A stretch of DNA of 64,000 nt from Roseomonas mucosa ATCC BAA-692 (lineage in GTDB: Bacteria; Pseudomonadota; Alphaproteobacteria; Acetobacterales; Acetobacteraceae). Positions 8,660 through 16,680 of this stretch are shown here, in pieces; the stretch's first letter is position 1; each line of letters begins with the position of its first letter. Under the pieces are notes generated by a model. That model ran no database searches, was not told the DNA's origin, and saw only the letters and a program-made list of their open reading frames with translations. The position numbers and the translations under genes are program-made. The DNA lies in assembly GCF_000622225.1 (NCBI RefSeq), contig NZ_JHWD01000002.1:310001-374000 (forward strand). The letters are read 5' to 3'.

Positions 8660-10611
8660 AGATCCCGGCGGTCGTCAGGAAGCACGGGGCGACGGCTTTC
8701 GGCCTCGTCCTGCTCGTCGCGGCGGTCTATGTCGTGCAGCGGGAATTCCGGGACCTGAAGGTCTCGGACGTGCTCACCGCGCTGGAGGCGACCTCTGGCC
8801 ACAGGCTGTGGCTGGCACTGGGCTGGACGCTGCTCGCCTTCGCGGTGCTGACCATCTACGACCGGCTCGGCAGCGTCTATGCGGGCAAGCCGATCTCCTA
8901 CAGCCGGACGGCGCTGGCCGCTTTCTGCGCCTATACGCTGGCGCACAACATCGGCTTCGCGGCGGTGTCGGGGGCGGCGGTGCGCTACCGCTTCTATGCC
9001 GCCTGGGGTCTCACCTCGGCGGAGATCGCGCGGGTGATCGCCTTCACCAGCCTGACTTTCGGGCTGGGCGGCTTCGCGCTCGGCGGCCTCGTGCTGATGA
9101 CGCACCCCGAGGTGTTGCCCTGGGTGGGCGACGGGGAGCTGATCCCGAGTTGGGCGGCGCAGTTCGTGGCGGTGCTGATGTGGCTGATCGTCGGCGCCTA
9201 TGTCGTGCTGGCGCGCTTCGTGCCGCATTTCCATATCTTCGGGCACAAGGTGGACCTGCCGGGGCTGAAGCTCGCGCTGGCGCAGGTGGCGCTGGCCAGC
9301 GTCGATGTCGCGGTGACCGCGATGATCTTCTACGTGCTGCTGCCAGCGCCGATGCCAGGGGCGCCGCCCCTCACCTTCCTGATGTTCATGGGCATCTACG
9401 TTGCCGGCTACACCGCCGGGCTGGCGGCGAGCGTGCCGGGGGGGCTCGGCGTCTTCGACGGCTTCATGCTGCTGAGCCTGAGCCCCTGGATGTCGGCGCC
9501 GGAGGCACTGAGCGCGCTGCTGCTGTTCCGGCTGTACTACTACATCGTGCCGCTCTTCGTGGCCGGGGTGCTGTTTCTGGGCTTCGAACTGGCGCAGCGG
9601 CGTGCCAAGGGCCTGCCGCGCATCCAGGTGGAGGCGAGGATCGCCGACTCCCTGGAGGCGCCGGCACTCGCCATGCTGACCGGGCTGTGCGGCCTGCTGC
9701 TGCTCTTCGTGGGCGCCCTGCCGGTGCATGCGGGCAACGAGGCGATCGCGCACTGGCTGGGCGAGTGGGTGGCACTGGCCAACCAGTTCGCCGCCTCGGT
9801 GGTGGGGACGCTGCTGATCGCGGTGTCCTGGGGCCTGCTGCGGCGGCTGCGGCTGGCCTGCTATGCCGGGCTGTTCCTGTTGCTGAACGGCGTTGCGATC
9901 CTGTTCGTGCGCAACGACCCATGGCCGGTGATCGGGGCGGTGCTGCTGGTCTTCGTGCTGCTCGCCGCCATGAACCGCAGCTTCTACCGCGACGCGCGGC
10001 TGACCGGGGAGCCGCTCAAGGGCAGCCGCATCCTGTCGCTGGTCGCGGGCATCGTCTGCGGCCTGGCCCTGGCGACCGTGGCCTACCGGGAGCCGGTCGG
10101 CACCTCCTCCTGGTGGGAGGTGGTGCTCTCGGCCTCCATGCCTTCGCCGCTGCGCTTCGCCGTGGGCGTGTCCGCCGCGCTGATGCTCTATGCGGTGTTC
10201 CGGCTGCTGCGCCCGGCGCGGGCGCGGCCCGCCGATTACGACATGGCGAGCCAGCAGAAGCTGCGCTCGCTGGGGGCGAGGCTACCGCGCCAGGGGGCGC
10301 AGCAGGAGCTGGGGGCGGTCTTCGCCGAGGGTGGCAAGGCGGGCTTCGCCTTTCGCCGCTATCCCGACCTCTGGCTGGGGCTGGGCGACCCGCAGGGCGA
10401 GGAGAAGGCGCGGGTCGCGGCGGTCTGGCGGTTCCGGGACCTTTGCGACGCGGCGGGCGTGGAGCCGGCTTTCGCCGATATCGGGCCCGGGATGCAGCGG
10501 ACCTACGAGGATGCCGGGCTGACCGTCGTTCCCATGCCGGATGGCCGCAGCATCGCCTGCATCGCCGACCGCGATCCGGAGCGCGTCATCGCGCTGGCCG
10601 AGACCGTCTGA
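8656..10611 (+). CDS. MprF-like membrane protein with truncated synthase domain
   Basis: The 651-residue product has a multi-spanning N-terminal part (~residues 10-500) of the UPF0104/MprF flippase type, including [15 protein letters not shown] and [14 protein letters not shown]. The C-terminal cytosolic part (~530-651) matches the first lobe of the DUF2156 lysyl-phosphatidylglycerol synthase domain: [20 protein letters not shown] and [17 protein letters not shown]. It stops at [19 protein letters not shown], where full-length family members (about 850 residues) continue into the second GNAT lobe that carries aminoacyl transfer. The GTG start overlaps the LysRS stop, which suggests use of Lys-tRNA. 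Without the second lobe it may only translocate or bind lipid. No remnant of the missing lobe follows. Confidence 0.8.
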   Translation: MKIPAVVRKHGATAFGLVLLVAAVYVVQREFRDLKVSDVLTALEATSGHRLWLALGWTLLAFAVLTIYDRLGSVYAGKPISYSRTALAAFCAYTLAHNIGFAAVSGAAVRYRFYAAWGLTSAEIARVIAFTSLTFGLGGFALGGLVLMTHPEVLPWVGDGELIPSWAAQFVAVLMWLIVGAYVVLARFVPHFHIFGHKVDLPGLKLALAQVALASVDVAVTAMIFYVLLPAPMPGAPPLTFLMFMGIYVAGYTAGLAASVPGGLGVFDGFMLLSLSPWMSAPEALSALLLFRLYYYIVPLFVAGVLFLGFELAQRRAKGLPRIQVEARIADSLEAPALAMLTGLCGLLLLFVGALPVHAGNEAIAHWLGEWVALANQFAASVVGTLLIAVSWGLLRRLRLACYAGLFLLLNGVAILFVRNDPWPVIGAVLLVFVLLAAMNRSFYRDARLTGEPLKGSRILSLVAGIVCGLALATVAYREPVGTSSWWEVVLSASMPSPLRFAVGVSAALMLYAVFRLLRPARARPADYDMASQQKLRSLGARLPRQGAQQELGAVFAEGGKAGFAFRRYPDLWLGLGDPQGEEKARVAAVWRFRDLCDAAGVEPAFADIGPGMQRTYEDAGLTVVPMPDGRSIACIADRDPERVIALAETV

Positions 10612-10695
10612 TCCGGCCCGGGGGCACCCGGGACGCAGTGCCCGGCAGACCGGCGCACCGCCGCATCCGGCGATGCGGGGGCCATGCCGGCCCTG

Positions 10696-11343
10696 CTACT
10701 GGCTGGCCCAGACGATGCGGTGCATCCAGGTGATCTCGGCCAGATCGAAGCTGTAGTTCGGATGCGCCGGGTTCAGGCTGGCCAGTTCGATCTTCCGGGC
10801 GGATTGCCGGAGGAGTTCCTTGGCCATGACCTCCCCGCCCCGGGTGCGGACCACCACACGGTCGCCGCGCCGGATCGGGGCGGCGGGCGAGACGATGATG
10901 GTGTCGCCGTCGCGGAACACGGGCTCCATGGAATCGCCCGAGATCTCCAGCGCATAGGCATTGGGATCGGGGATCTCCGGCACGCTGATCTCGTCCCATC
11001 CGGCACCGGAGGGGAAGCCGCCATCGTCGAAGTAGCCGGCGCTGCCGGCCTGGGCGAGGCCGATCAGCGGGATGCGCCGCACCGGCCGCACGGCGGCGGA
11101 GCGGAAGTTCATCGGCGTGCCGCTCACTAGGCTGGCGAAGGCATCCAGGCTGGTGCCGGTGGCCTCCAGCACCTTGGCGACGCTTTCCGTCGATGGCCAT
11201 CGCGCGCGGCCGTCCGGCCCGGTGCGCTTGGAGGGGTTGAAGGCGGTGGGGTCGAGCCCCGCCTTGCGCGCCAGACCCGAGGCCGACAGGCCATTCTCGG
11301 CCGCCAGCGCATCGATGGCGCGCCAGATGTCGTAGTGCTGCAT
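10696..11343 (-). CDS. S24 (LexA/CI-like) self-cleaving phage repressor
   Basis: Residues ~5-70 of this 215-residue protein form a helix-turn-helix domain (ASGLARKAGLDPTAFN). Residues ~92-200 are an S24 peptidase-type domain with the catalytic Ser138 in GDSMEP and Lys175 in VMAKEL. A likely self-cleavage site is the Ala-Gly in LAQAGSAG (residues 97-103). Such repressors are inactivated by RecA-stimulated cleavage during DNA damage. The gene faces a divergent operon of two small phage-associated genes. Its start codon coincides with the predicted transcription start, so it may be read as a leaderless mRNA, as lambda cI is. It is not LexA itself, because its HTH and context differ. Confidence 0.85.
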   Translation of the reverse strand: MQHYDIWRAIDALAAENGLSASGLARKAGLDPTAFNPSKRTGPDGRARWPSTESVAKVLEATGTSLDAFASLVSGTPMNFRSAAVRPVRRIPLIGLAQAGSAGYFDDGGFPSGAGWDEISVPEIPDPNAYALEISGDSMEPVFRDGDTIIVSPAAPIRRGDRVVVRTRGGEVMAKELLRQSARKIELASLNPAHPNYSFDLAEITWMHRIVWASQ

Positions 11344-11349
11344 GAGGCG

Positions 11350-11378
11350 ATTATCCTAGGCAGGGATTCTGGTGGCAA
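11350..11378 (-). promoter_or_regulatory. sigma70-like promoter for S24 repressor (leaderless)
   Basis: Read on the minus strand: -35 TTGCCA (11378-11373), a 17-base spacer, then -10 GATAAT (11355-11350), each 5 of 6 to consensus. Transcription would start at about 11343, which is the A of the repressor ATG, leaving no 5' leader. The sequence match is seen; activity is inferred. Confidence 0.6.
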
Positions 11379-11402
11379 TAGGAAATATCTCTTAAGGAAA
11401 CG

Positions 11403-11430
11403 TTGACTGCTCCCGTCATGAGGGTAATAT
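11403..11430 (+). promoter_or_regulatory. sigma70-like promoter for the divergent phage genes
   Basis: -35 TTGACT (11403-11408), a 16-base spacer and -10 TAATAT (11425-11430) lie about 38 bases before the start codon at 11469. AGGAAA occurs twice, at 11380-11385 and 11395-11400, 15 bases apart, between this promoter and the repressor promoter, in an AT-rich patch that contrasts with the surroundings and could hold repressor-binding sites. Confidence 0.6.
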
Positions 11431-11468
11431 TCACATTTAGTTCAACCATAAGGCGAGGACAGCCCCCG

Positions 11469-11909
11469 ATGACCACCGCCGTTTCCGATAGCCGCATTCC
11501 GCCCAGGCGCTTCTCGGTCCCGAAGACCGAGCCCTTCCGCCATGCCGAGGAGGCCTGGTTCTGGACCATGTCGGCGCTGATCGCCCGCCGCGACGGCGCG
11601 CGCATCGTGGCCGGGCGCGGGCAGGTGCAGCGCCCCTGCGAGCCGGACGACGTGGTGAAGTGCCTGGACAGGCTCTATCGCCAGCGGCGGATCGACTTGG
11701 CGCATGCGAGGATCCTCCGGATCTGGGGGGAACGGGGGCAGGCGCCGGACCCGCGTTCCGCGCGCGAGAAGCACGACCATCGCCTGTGGCGGGAAGCCCT
11801 GGAGCGGCTGGAATGGCCGCTGCGGGTCAAGGGCATCGTGGCGGGCGAGGCGGGCTCCCCGGGGGGCGGTGGCGAGGTGGTGCATCTGGACGAGCTTTCC
11901 CGGTCCTGA
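11469..11909 (+). CDS. phage-associated protein of unknown function
   Basis: A soluble, basic, Trp/Arg-rich protein of 146 residues. The recognisable block runs from EEAWFWTMSALIARRDG through PCEPDDVVKCLDRLYRQRRIDLAHARILRIWGERG to LWREALERLEWPLRVKGIV. I recall similar proteins as conserved hypotheticals in alphaproteobacteria, but no function is established to my knowledge. It is the first gene under the promoter divergent from the S24 repressor, the place where early regulators or antiterminators normally sit. A role in switching on the late operon is therefore possible but not shown. The ATG at 11469 follows GAGGAC. Confidence 0.65.
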   Translation: MTTAVSDSRIPPRRFSVPKTEPFRHAEEAWFWTMSALIARRDGARIVAGRGQVQRPCEPDDVVKCLDRLYRQRRIDLAHARILRIWGERGQAPDPRSAREKHDHRLWREALERLEWPLRVKGIVAGEAGSPGGGGEVVHLDELSRS

Positions 11910-11914
11910 CGCAT

Positions 11915-12454
11915 ATGCGGGCCGAACCCTGCGGAACAGGTCCGCGGCAACCTCCGGGAGAAGCCACGGGGGACAGCCCTGGCGGGCCTGGCGGGCCTCC
12001 GGGGGCCGTGCCACGGCGGCTCTCGCATCGCCGGGCCGGTGGGGAACAGGAGCTCTGGCTGGGCTTTGGCGGCCGGGCGGACCAGGCCTGGCTGCGCCTG
12101 CTGCGGCCCGGTTTCCGGCACTGCTTCGCGGCGCTGCGCGACGGGGCCGGGTGGACGGTGATTGATCCGCTGTCGGGCCGGCTGCTGGTGACGCGGCTGG
12201 AAGTCGGCGGGAATTTCGACCTGCCGGGATTCTGGCGGCGCGCAGGATGCCATGTCCTGGGTCCCTTCGCACCTTCCGATCCGGCTCCCGGCCTGCCATG
12301 GTTTTCACCCCTTTCCTGCGTTTCGCTTTGCAGGGCCCTGTTGGGACCGCACGCGCCTTTCGCGCTGACCCCTTATAGACTCTACCTCAGGTTGCAGAAA
12401 AATCTTCATGCTGATGGGAAAATATTCTTGACTTCGGGACCCTGCCGCATGTAA
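11915..12454 (+). CDS. phage-associated protein of unknown function
   Basis: About 179 residues, starting five bases after the previous stop. The conserved part starts near residue 45: ELWLGFGGRADQAWLRLLRPGFRHCFAALRDGAGWTVIDPLSGRL, and ends with a Cys-containing block (FSPLSCVSLCRALLG, then FALTPYRLYLRL). I have seen this architecture in hypothetical proteins within alphaproteobacterial prophages. The first ~40 residues are Pro/Gly-rich and may not be translated, so the start is uncertain. The last ~20 codons are AT-rich and overlap a possible promoter, and two consecutive terminators follow, so this gene ends the early transcription unit. Confidence 0.6.
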   Translation: MRAEPCGTGPRQPPGEATGDSPGGPGGPPGAVPRRLSHRRAGGEQELWLGFGGRADQAWLRLLRPGFRHCFAALRDGAGWTVIDPLSGRLLVTRLEVGGNFDLPGFWRRAGCHVLGPFAPSDPAPGLPWFSPLSCVSLCRALLGPHAPFALTPYRLYLRLQKNLHADGKIFLTSGPCRM

Positions 12455-12455
12455 A
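12428..12455 (+). promoter_or_regulatory. possible late promoter upstream of paired terminators
   Basis: TTGACT (12428-12433), a 16-base spacer and TGTAAA (12450-12455) repeat the architecture of the promoter at 11403. A transcript from here would meet both terminators within 100 bases, resembling a late promoter that requires antitermination. The -10 match is only 4 of 6. Confidence 0.3.
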
Positions 12456-12469
12456 CACCACGTCATCAA

Positions 12470-12498
12470 CGGGCGAGCTGCGCCCGAAGGAATTTTTT
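12470..12498 (+). terminator. intrinsic terminator 1 before late operon
   Basis: CGGGCG (12470-12475) pairs with CGCCCG (12481-12486) around a five-base loop. A six-base T-run at 12493-12498 follows after a short gap. It lies 16 bases after the stop of the 179-residue protein gene. Confidence 0.55.
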
Positions 12499-12513
12499 CC
12501 CTGACCCAGGCTC

Positions 12514-12550
12514 AAAGGCCCGCGCCGGACTCCGGCGCGGGCCTTTCGTT
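12514..12550 (+). terminator. intrinsic terminator 2 before late operon
   Basis: A perfect 16-base-pair stem (12514-12529 with 12531-12546) around a single-base apex is followed by CGTTTT. It is one of the strongest hairpins in the window and sits only 36 bases before the first late gene. Transcription of the morphogenesis operon must therefore pass it or start in the few bases after it. Confidence 0.8.
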
Positions 12551-12581
12551 TTGGCGGGATCTTTCAGGAGAGCGCGAACGC

Positions 12582-12821
12582 ATGGGTGGCCTCTTCAGCG
12601 TGCCGAAGCCGGTGGTGGTCGCCACCCCCGTCCTTCCACAACAGGCCGCGGCCGATGCCTCGGCGGGCGCCGCCAACGCCGCCACCACCGAGGCGCGGCA
12701 GGACGGCGCCGAGCGCCGCCGGCGCGGGCTGGCGGGCACCATCGCCACTTCGGAGCGGGGCGTGCTGTCCCCCCTGCCCGCGCTGCCGGCGGCGGCGCGC
12801 AAGACGCTGCTGGGGGAGTGA
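12582..12821 (+). CDS. small phage head-region protein
   Basis: A 79-residue protein beginning MGGLFSVPKP, with a central Ala-rich charged part and the block RRRRGLAGTIATSERGVLSP. Short proteins with a GTIATSxRG motif precede portal genes in several alphaproteobacterial podovirus-like elements, which is how I place it; its function is unknown. The start has CAGGAG upstream. It is the first gene of the late operon, right after the paired terminators, and is followed four bases later by the portal gene. Confidence 0.65.
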   Translation: MGGLFSVPKPVVVATPVLPQQAAADASAGAANAATTEARQDGAERRRRGLAGTIATSERGVLSPLPALPAAARKTLLGE

Positions 12822-12825
12822 GGGG

Positions 12826-14328
12826 ATGAAGCCCGAGGAGATCCTCCAGCGCCATGCCCGTGCCCTGGAGGCGCGACGCCCCTGGGAAGGGGTTTGGCGC
12901 GAATGCTACGAGCATGTGCTGGCCACGGTGCCGGGCACGGGCGGCCCGGCCCTGTTCGACGGCACCGCGGCGGATGCGGTGGAGCAGCTGGCGGCCTCTC
13001 TCCTGGCGGAGCTGACGCCGCCCTGGTCGCGCTGGTTCGGCCTGGCCCCGGGCCGGGCGCTGACAGGGCAGGACGGACTCGCCGCCGAGGCCCAGGCCGC
13101 GGCGGAAGCGCTGGAGCAGGCCGCCGACACACTGCAGGGGCATCTGGACCGCTCCTCCTTCGCGCTGGAGATGCACCAGGCCTTTCTCGACCTGGTGGTG
13201 GCCGGGACTGGCGTGCTGCTGGTGGAGGAGGCCGCGCCCGGCGAGGCCTCGGCGCTACGCTTCCAGGCGGTGCCGCTGCGCGAATGCGTGCTGGAGGAAG
13301 GCCCATCCGGCCGGCTGGAGACGGTCTATCGCGCCGCGCGGCTGGACCGGGCGGCGGTCGCCGCGCGCTGGCCGGGCGCGGACCTGCCGCCCGCCGGGGC
13401 CGGGGAGCCGGACGGCCGGCTGCGGGTGGTCGAGGCGGTCTGGCCGGACGGCACGGGCTACGGCTTCGCCGCGGTGCTGGACGGGGTGGACGGGCAGGCG
13501 CGGATGCTGGCGCGGGGACGCTTCGCCCGGAGCCCCTTCATCGCCTTCCGCTGGATGAAGGCGCCGGGCGAGAGCTATGGCCGCGGGCCGGTGATGCGGG
13601 CGCTGCCGGACATCCGCACCGCCAACAAGGTGGTGGAGCTGGTGCTGAAGAACGCCTCGATCGCCGCCACCGGCATCTGGCAGGCGGATGACGACGGAGT
13701 GCTGAACCCGGCGACGGTGCGGCTGGTGCCGGGGGCGATCATCCCCAAGGCGCCCGGTTCCTCCGGCCTGACGCCGCTGGCCGCGCCGGGGAATTTCGAC
13801 GTGTCGCAGCTGGTGCTCTCGGACATGCGGGGACGCATCCGCTCAGCGCTGCTGGCGGACCGCTTGGGGCCGCCGCAGGACGCGCGGATGACGGCCACCG
13901 AGGTGCTGGAGCGATCGGCCCAGGCGGCGCGGCTGCTGGGCGCCACCTACGGACGCCTGCAGGCGGAGCTGCTAACGCCTCTGATCGCCCGCTGCCTGTC
14001 CATCCTGCGGCGGCGCGGCGAGGTGCCGCCGATCCTGCTGGACGGGCACGAGGCGAGCCTGAGCTATCAGTCCCCGCTGGCGCGGCTCCAGGGCCGTTCG
14101 GATGCGGCGAACATGCTGCTCTTCCTGCAGGCCGTCGCGGCGCTGGGGCCGGAGGCGACGGCCCAGGTGGATCGCCCCGCCGCCGCCCGTCACCTGGCGA
14201 AGATCCTCGCAGCGCCGGCCGGGATCCTGAACGCCGCGACGGCGCCGTCGCCGTCGCCACTGCCGTCGCATCCGGGTTCCGACCCGGGTGCCGCCCTCGG
14301 CCCCGTCAGGGCCGCCATCGAGGAGTGA
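12826..14328 (+). CDS. phage head-tail connector (portal) protein, T7 gp8-like
   Basis: A 500-residue protein starting MKPEEILQRHARALEARRPWEGVWRECYEHVL, typical of the head-tail connecting (PF12236) portal family of podoviruses. Further family features are AASLLAELTPPWSRWFGL and GRGPVMRALPDIRTANKVVELVLK. Twelve copies would form the ring at one capsid vertex through which DNA is pumped and to which the tail attaches. The length agrees with T7 gp8 (about 535). The C-terminus is Pro/Ser-rich. Its stop codon lies 8 bases before the ATG chosen for the scaffold gene. Confidence 0.9.
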   Translation: MKPEEILQRHARALEARRPWEGVWRECYEHVLATVPGTGGPALFDGTAADAVEQLAASLLAELTPPWSRWFGLAPGRALTGQDGLAAEAQAAAEALEQAADTLQGHLDRSSFALEMHQAFLDLVVAGTGVLLVEEAAPGEASALRFQAVPLRECVLEEGPSGRLETVYRAARLDRAAVAARWPGADLPPAGAGEPDGRLRVVEAVWPDGTGYGFAAVLDGVDGQARMLARGRFARSPFIAFRWMKAPGESYGRGPVMRALPDIRTANKVVELVLKNASIAATGIWQADDDGVLNPATVRLVPGAIIPKAPGSSGLTPLAAPGNFDVSQLVLSDMRGRIRSALLADRLGPPQDARMTATEVLERSAQAARLLGATYGRLQAELLTPLIARCLSILRRRGEVPPILLDGHEASLSYQSPLARLQGRSDAANMLLFLQAVAALGPEATAQVDRPAAARHLAKILAAPAGILNAATAPSPSPLPSHPGSDPGAALGPVRAAIEE

Positions 14329-14336
14329 CCACACGC

Positions 14337-15113
14337 ATGACCGACAGCCTGCTGGATGCGGCCCTGGCGCCGGGCGGGGATGCCGACACGCCGGATGCGG
14401 CGGCGGTTCCCGGGGGGGCGCCCGGAAGCGCCGCCCGGCCGCCCGAGGTGCCCGAGAAGTTCTGGGATGCGGAGTCCGGGCGGGTCCGTCTGGACAGCCT
14501 GCTGAAATCCTATCGCGAGCTGGAGCGGAAGCTGTCGCAGCGGCTGGCACGCCCGGGCCCGGAGGCACCGGAGGACGAACACCGGCGCTTTGCCCGGCTG
14601 CTGGGCGCGCCGGAAGCGCCCGACGGCTACCGGATCGCCGAGCGGCACGCGTTGTGCTGCTCCGACCCGGAGGTGAACACGCGGCTCCACTCGGCGGGCT
14701 TCACCCAGGACCAGGCGCAGCTCGTCTATGACCTGGCGGCGGAGAAGCTGCTGCCGGTGATCGCGGAGGCGGCGGCGCAGTACGAGGCGCAGCGTCAGCT
14801 CGACCGGCTGCGCGAGGAGTTCGGCGGAGAGGAACGTTTCGCGCAGCTCTCGCGCCAGATCTCTGCCTGGGGCCGCGCGAACCTGCCGGCCGACGTCTTC
14901 GAGGCGCTTTCCACCACGGCGGAGGGGGTGAAGGCCCTGCACGCCATGATGCGGAAGGGGGAACCGGCCATGGCCCGTGCCGCCGAGGCACCGGAGGGGA
15001 TGGACGAGGCCGGGCTGCGCCGGATGATGCGCGACCCGCGCTACTGGCGCTCCCGCGAGCCGGAGTTCGTGCGCCGCGTCACGGAGGGCTTCCGGCGCCT
15101 CACGGGCGGTTGA
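14337..15113 (+). CDS. capsid assembly scaffolding protein, T7 gp9-like
   Basis: About 258 residues, acidic and helical with a low-complexity N-terminus. The block PEKFWDAESGRVRLDSLLKSYRELERKLSQRL is characteristic of T7-type scaffold (PF05396) proteins, which guide capsid subunits around the portal and leave before DNA packaging. The C-terminal helical end (YWRSREPEFVRRVTEGF) would contact the coat protein. A GTG at 14325 overlapping the portal stop is an alternative start; I prefer the ATG at 14337 because GAGGAG is well spaced for it. Its position between portal and capsid supports the call. Confidence 0.85.
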   Translation: MTDSLLDAALAPGGDADTPDAAAVPGGAPGSAARPPEVPEKFWDAESGRVRLDSLLKSYRELERKLSQRLARPGPEAPEDEHRRFARLLGAPEAPDGYRIAERHALCCSDPEVNTRLHSAGFTQDQAQLVYDLAAEKLLPVIAEAAAQYEAQRQLDRLREEFGGEERFAQLSRQISAWGRANLPADVFEALSTTAEGVKALHAMMRKGEPAMARAAEAPEGMDEAGLRRMMRDPRYWRSREPEFVRRVTEGFRRLTGG

Positions 15114-15504
15114 TGCACGCAGATACTGACAGGAGGCCAACCGGCGTGGTGGAGTCGCGTTAGCCGGTTGACCCACTGCGGCGGGGTCGGTCCTGGTCCT
15201 TCCTCCACTTCCCCCCTCGGGAAGGCCGGAAACCCCGCTGCGCCGGAACCATCCCCTCCCCCCAATGGGATGGCCCGGCACCACAGGGGCGGGTGACGCC
15301 ACTATCCCCCTCGGCGCCACCCGCCCCTGTCCTCTTTCCGACCCTTTCCGGCAGGCCCAACCCGGCCCGCGTCGCGCCCCAGGAACAACCCTGGGCCCGA
15401 AGCGGCGCCGGGCGCCTGCCGTTCATGCCGCGAGACCCGGCCCCCAGCAGGGGGGAACCGGGCTTTTGGCGTTTCCTCTCAACCTTCCCGCACGGAGAAG
15501 ATGC
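15114..15504 (+). other. 391-base gap between scaffold and capsid genes
   Basis: No convincing gene is present. It holds an inverted repeat of GCCGGTTG type (15138-15145 with 15163-15170), a strong hairpin at 15283-15330 (listed separately), a GC-rich stretch of C and G runs near 15440-15470, and, at its end, the ribosome-binding site GGAGAAG of the capsid gene. I see no clear sigma70 promoter. Confidence 0.6.
15283..15330 (+). other. strong hairpin upstream of capsid gene
   Basis: ACAGGGGCGGGTG (15283-15295) pairs perfectly with its complement at 15318-15330. After one mismatch the stem continues with CGCC/GGCG around a 12-base loop. It is followed by a C/T-rich stretch but no T-run. It may be an mRNA processing or stabilising structure ahead of the abundant capsid message. 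Confidence 0.55.
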
Positions 15505-16335
15505 GTGGGTCAGATCGATGCCGCTTTCGTGAAGCAGTTCGAGGCCGAGGTGCACGAGGCCTACCAGCGCCAGGGCAGCAAGCTGCGCCCGACCGTGCGC
15601 TCCAAGACCGGGGTGCGCGGTGCCTCCACGGTCTTCCCCCGCGTCGGCAAGGGCACGGCCGCGGCCAAGTCCCGCGCTGGCCAAGTGCCGCTGATGAACC
15701 TCGACCATGCGACGGTCGAGTGCTTCCTGCAGGACTACTATGCCGGCGAGTGGATCGACCGGCTGGACGAGGTCAAGCTTTCCTTCGACGAGCAGACGGT
15801 GGTGGCCCATGCCGGCGCCTATGCGCTGGGCCGCAAGACGGACGAGCTGATCATCGCCGCCCTGGACACCGCGGCGCAGACCGCCTCGGGCACCGGGACG
15901 GGGCTGACGGACGCGGACGGGTTGACCCTCGCCAAGGTGCTGCGCGCCTTCGAGATGCTGGGCGCGGCGGATGTGCCCGATGACGGCCAGCGCTATGCCG
16001 TGGTCGGCTGGAAGCAGTGGTCGCAGCTGCTGCAGATCGAGGAATTCGCCAGCTCCAGCTACATCGGCGAGGCCGACCTGCCGTGGAAGGGCACCCAGGC
16101 CAAGAAGTGGCTGGGCGCGACCTGGCTGCCGCATTCCGGCCTGACGCTGGATGGGGCGGTGCGGAACTGCTTCTTCTACCACCGCACCGCAGTGGGCCAT
16201 GCGGTGGCGCAGGAGGTCACCACCGACATCACCTGGCATGGCGACCGCGCGGCGCATTTCGTCAACAACATGATGAGCCAGGGCGCCGTGCTGATCGACC
16301 CGACCGGCGTGGTGCGGATGCGCGCGGCGGAGTGA
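15505..16335 (+). CDS. phage major capsid protein
   Basis: A 276-residue protein starting VGQIDAAFVKQFEAEVHEAYQRQGSKLRPTVR. Conserved blocks include GASTVFPRVGKGTA, PLMNLDHATVECFLQDYYAGEWID and AHAGAYALGRKTDELII, which I recognise as an alphaproteobacterial phage capsid family (HK97-like fold expected). It forms the icosahedral shell. The GTG start at 15505 follows GGAGAAG closely; no in-frame ATG exists nearby. It is flanked by unusually long non-coding gaps, with a stable hairpin on each side, unlike the tightly packed genes around it. Confidence 0.85.
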   Translation: MGQIDAAFVKQFEAEVHEAYQRQGSKLRPTVRSKTGVRGASTVFPRVGKGTAAAKSRAGQVPLMNLDHATVECFLQDYYAGEWIDRLDEVKLSFDEQTVVAHAGAYALGRKTDELIIAALDTAAQTASGTGTGLTDADGLTLAKVLRAFEMLGAADVPDDGQRYAVVGWKQWSQLLQIEEFASSSYIGEADLPWKGTQAKKWLGATWLPHSGLTLDGAVRNCFFYHRTAVGHAVAQEVTTDITWHGDRAAHFVNNMMSQGAVLIDPTGVVRMRAAE

Positions 16336-16680
16336 GGGCCGCGATCCCGGCCGGCTCCTGCTCCAGCCGGCCCGGGACGCGGCGCGGGGCGGGCTGAGGC
16401 CCGCCACAGGGCGCAGCGGCCACCGCCGGACAGGGCAAGGGACGGCTTCCGGCCTCCCTTCCCCCCGGGGGGCCGCCGCGCATCGTGCCGGGGGGCGGCT
16501 TCCGGCCATCCTCCGGCGTGGTGACGCACGAACCCCGGGAACCACCTGCGGTTGCGCCAGATCCCTCACGGATCAGCGATTCGTGATCAAATGGACGACG
16601 GAATGTTCCGCCGATCGCGCCCCGGAGTGGCTCCGTCCGGCCCATCCCACCCCACCCTCCCCTTCTCAGGATTTCTGTCG
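16336..16680 (+). other. 345-base gap between capsid and tail tube A genes
   Basis: No convincing gene. After the 18-bp stem at 16338-16383 there is a second, smaller hairpin (GGCGGGC at 16388-16394 with GCCCGCC at 16399-16405), a 12-base direct repeat CGGCTTCCGGCC (16443-16454 and 16496-16507), and a GATCA/TGATC dyad near 16572-16588. The last bases hold a weak ribosome-binding site (CAGGA) for the next gene. Confidence 0.6.
16338..16383 (+). terminator. long bulged hairpin directly after capsid gene
   Basis: GCCGCG, TCCC and GGCCGGCT on the left pair with AGCCGGCC, GGGA and CGCGGC on the right, giving 18 base pairs with two single-base bulges and an eight-base loop. It starts two bases after the capsid stop codon. 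There is no T-run, so it may attenuate rather than fully stop transcription. The position parallels the terminator after gene 10 in T7. Confidence 0.6.

Noticed and set aside
10612-10695. Remnant of the missing MprF synthase lobe after the stop codon
   Set aside because: Only 84 bases lie before the next gene, and no frame encodes the family motifs, so a simple frameshift is not the cause.
15114-15504. A gene upstream of the capsid gene in the capsid frame
   Set aside because: The open extension is Pro/Arg-rich, has no ribosome-binding site, and is interrupted in logic by a strong hairpin.
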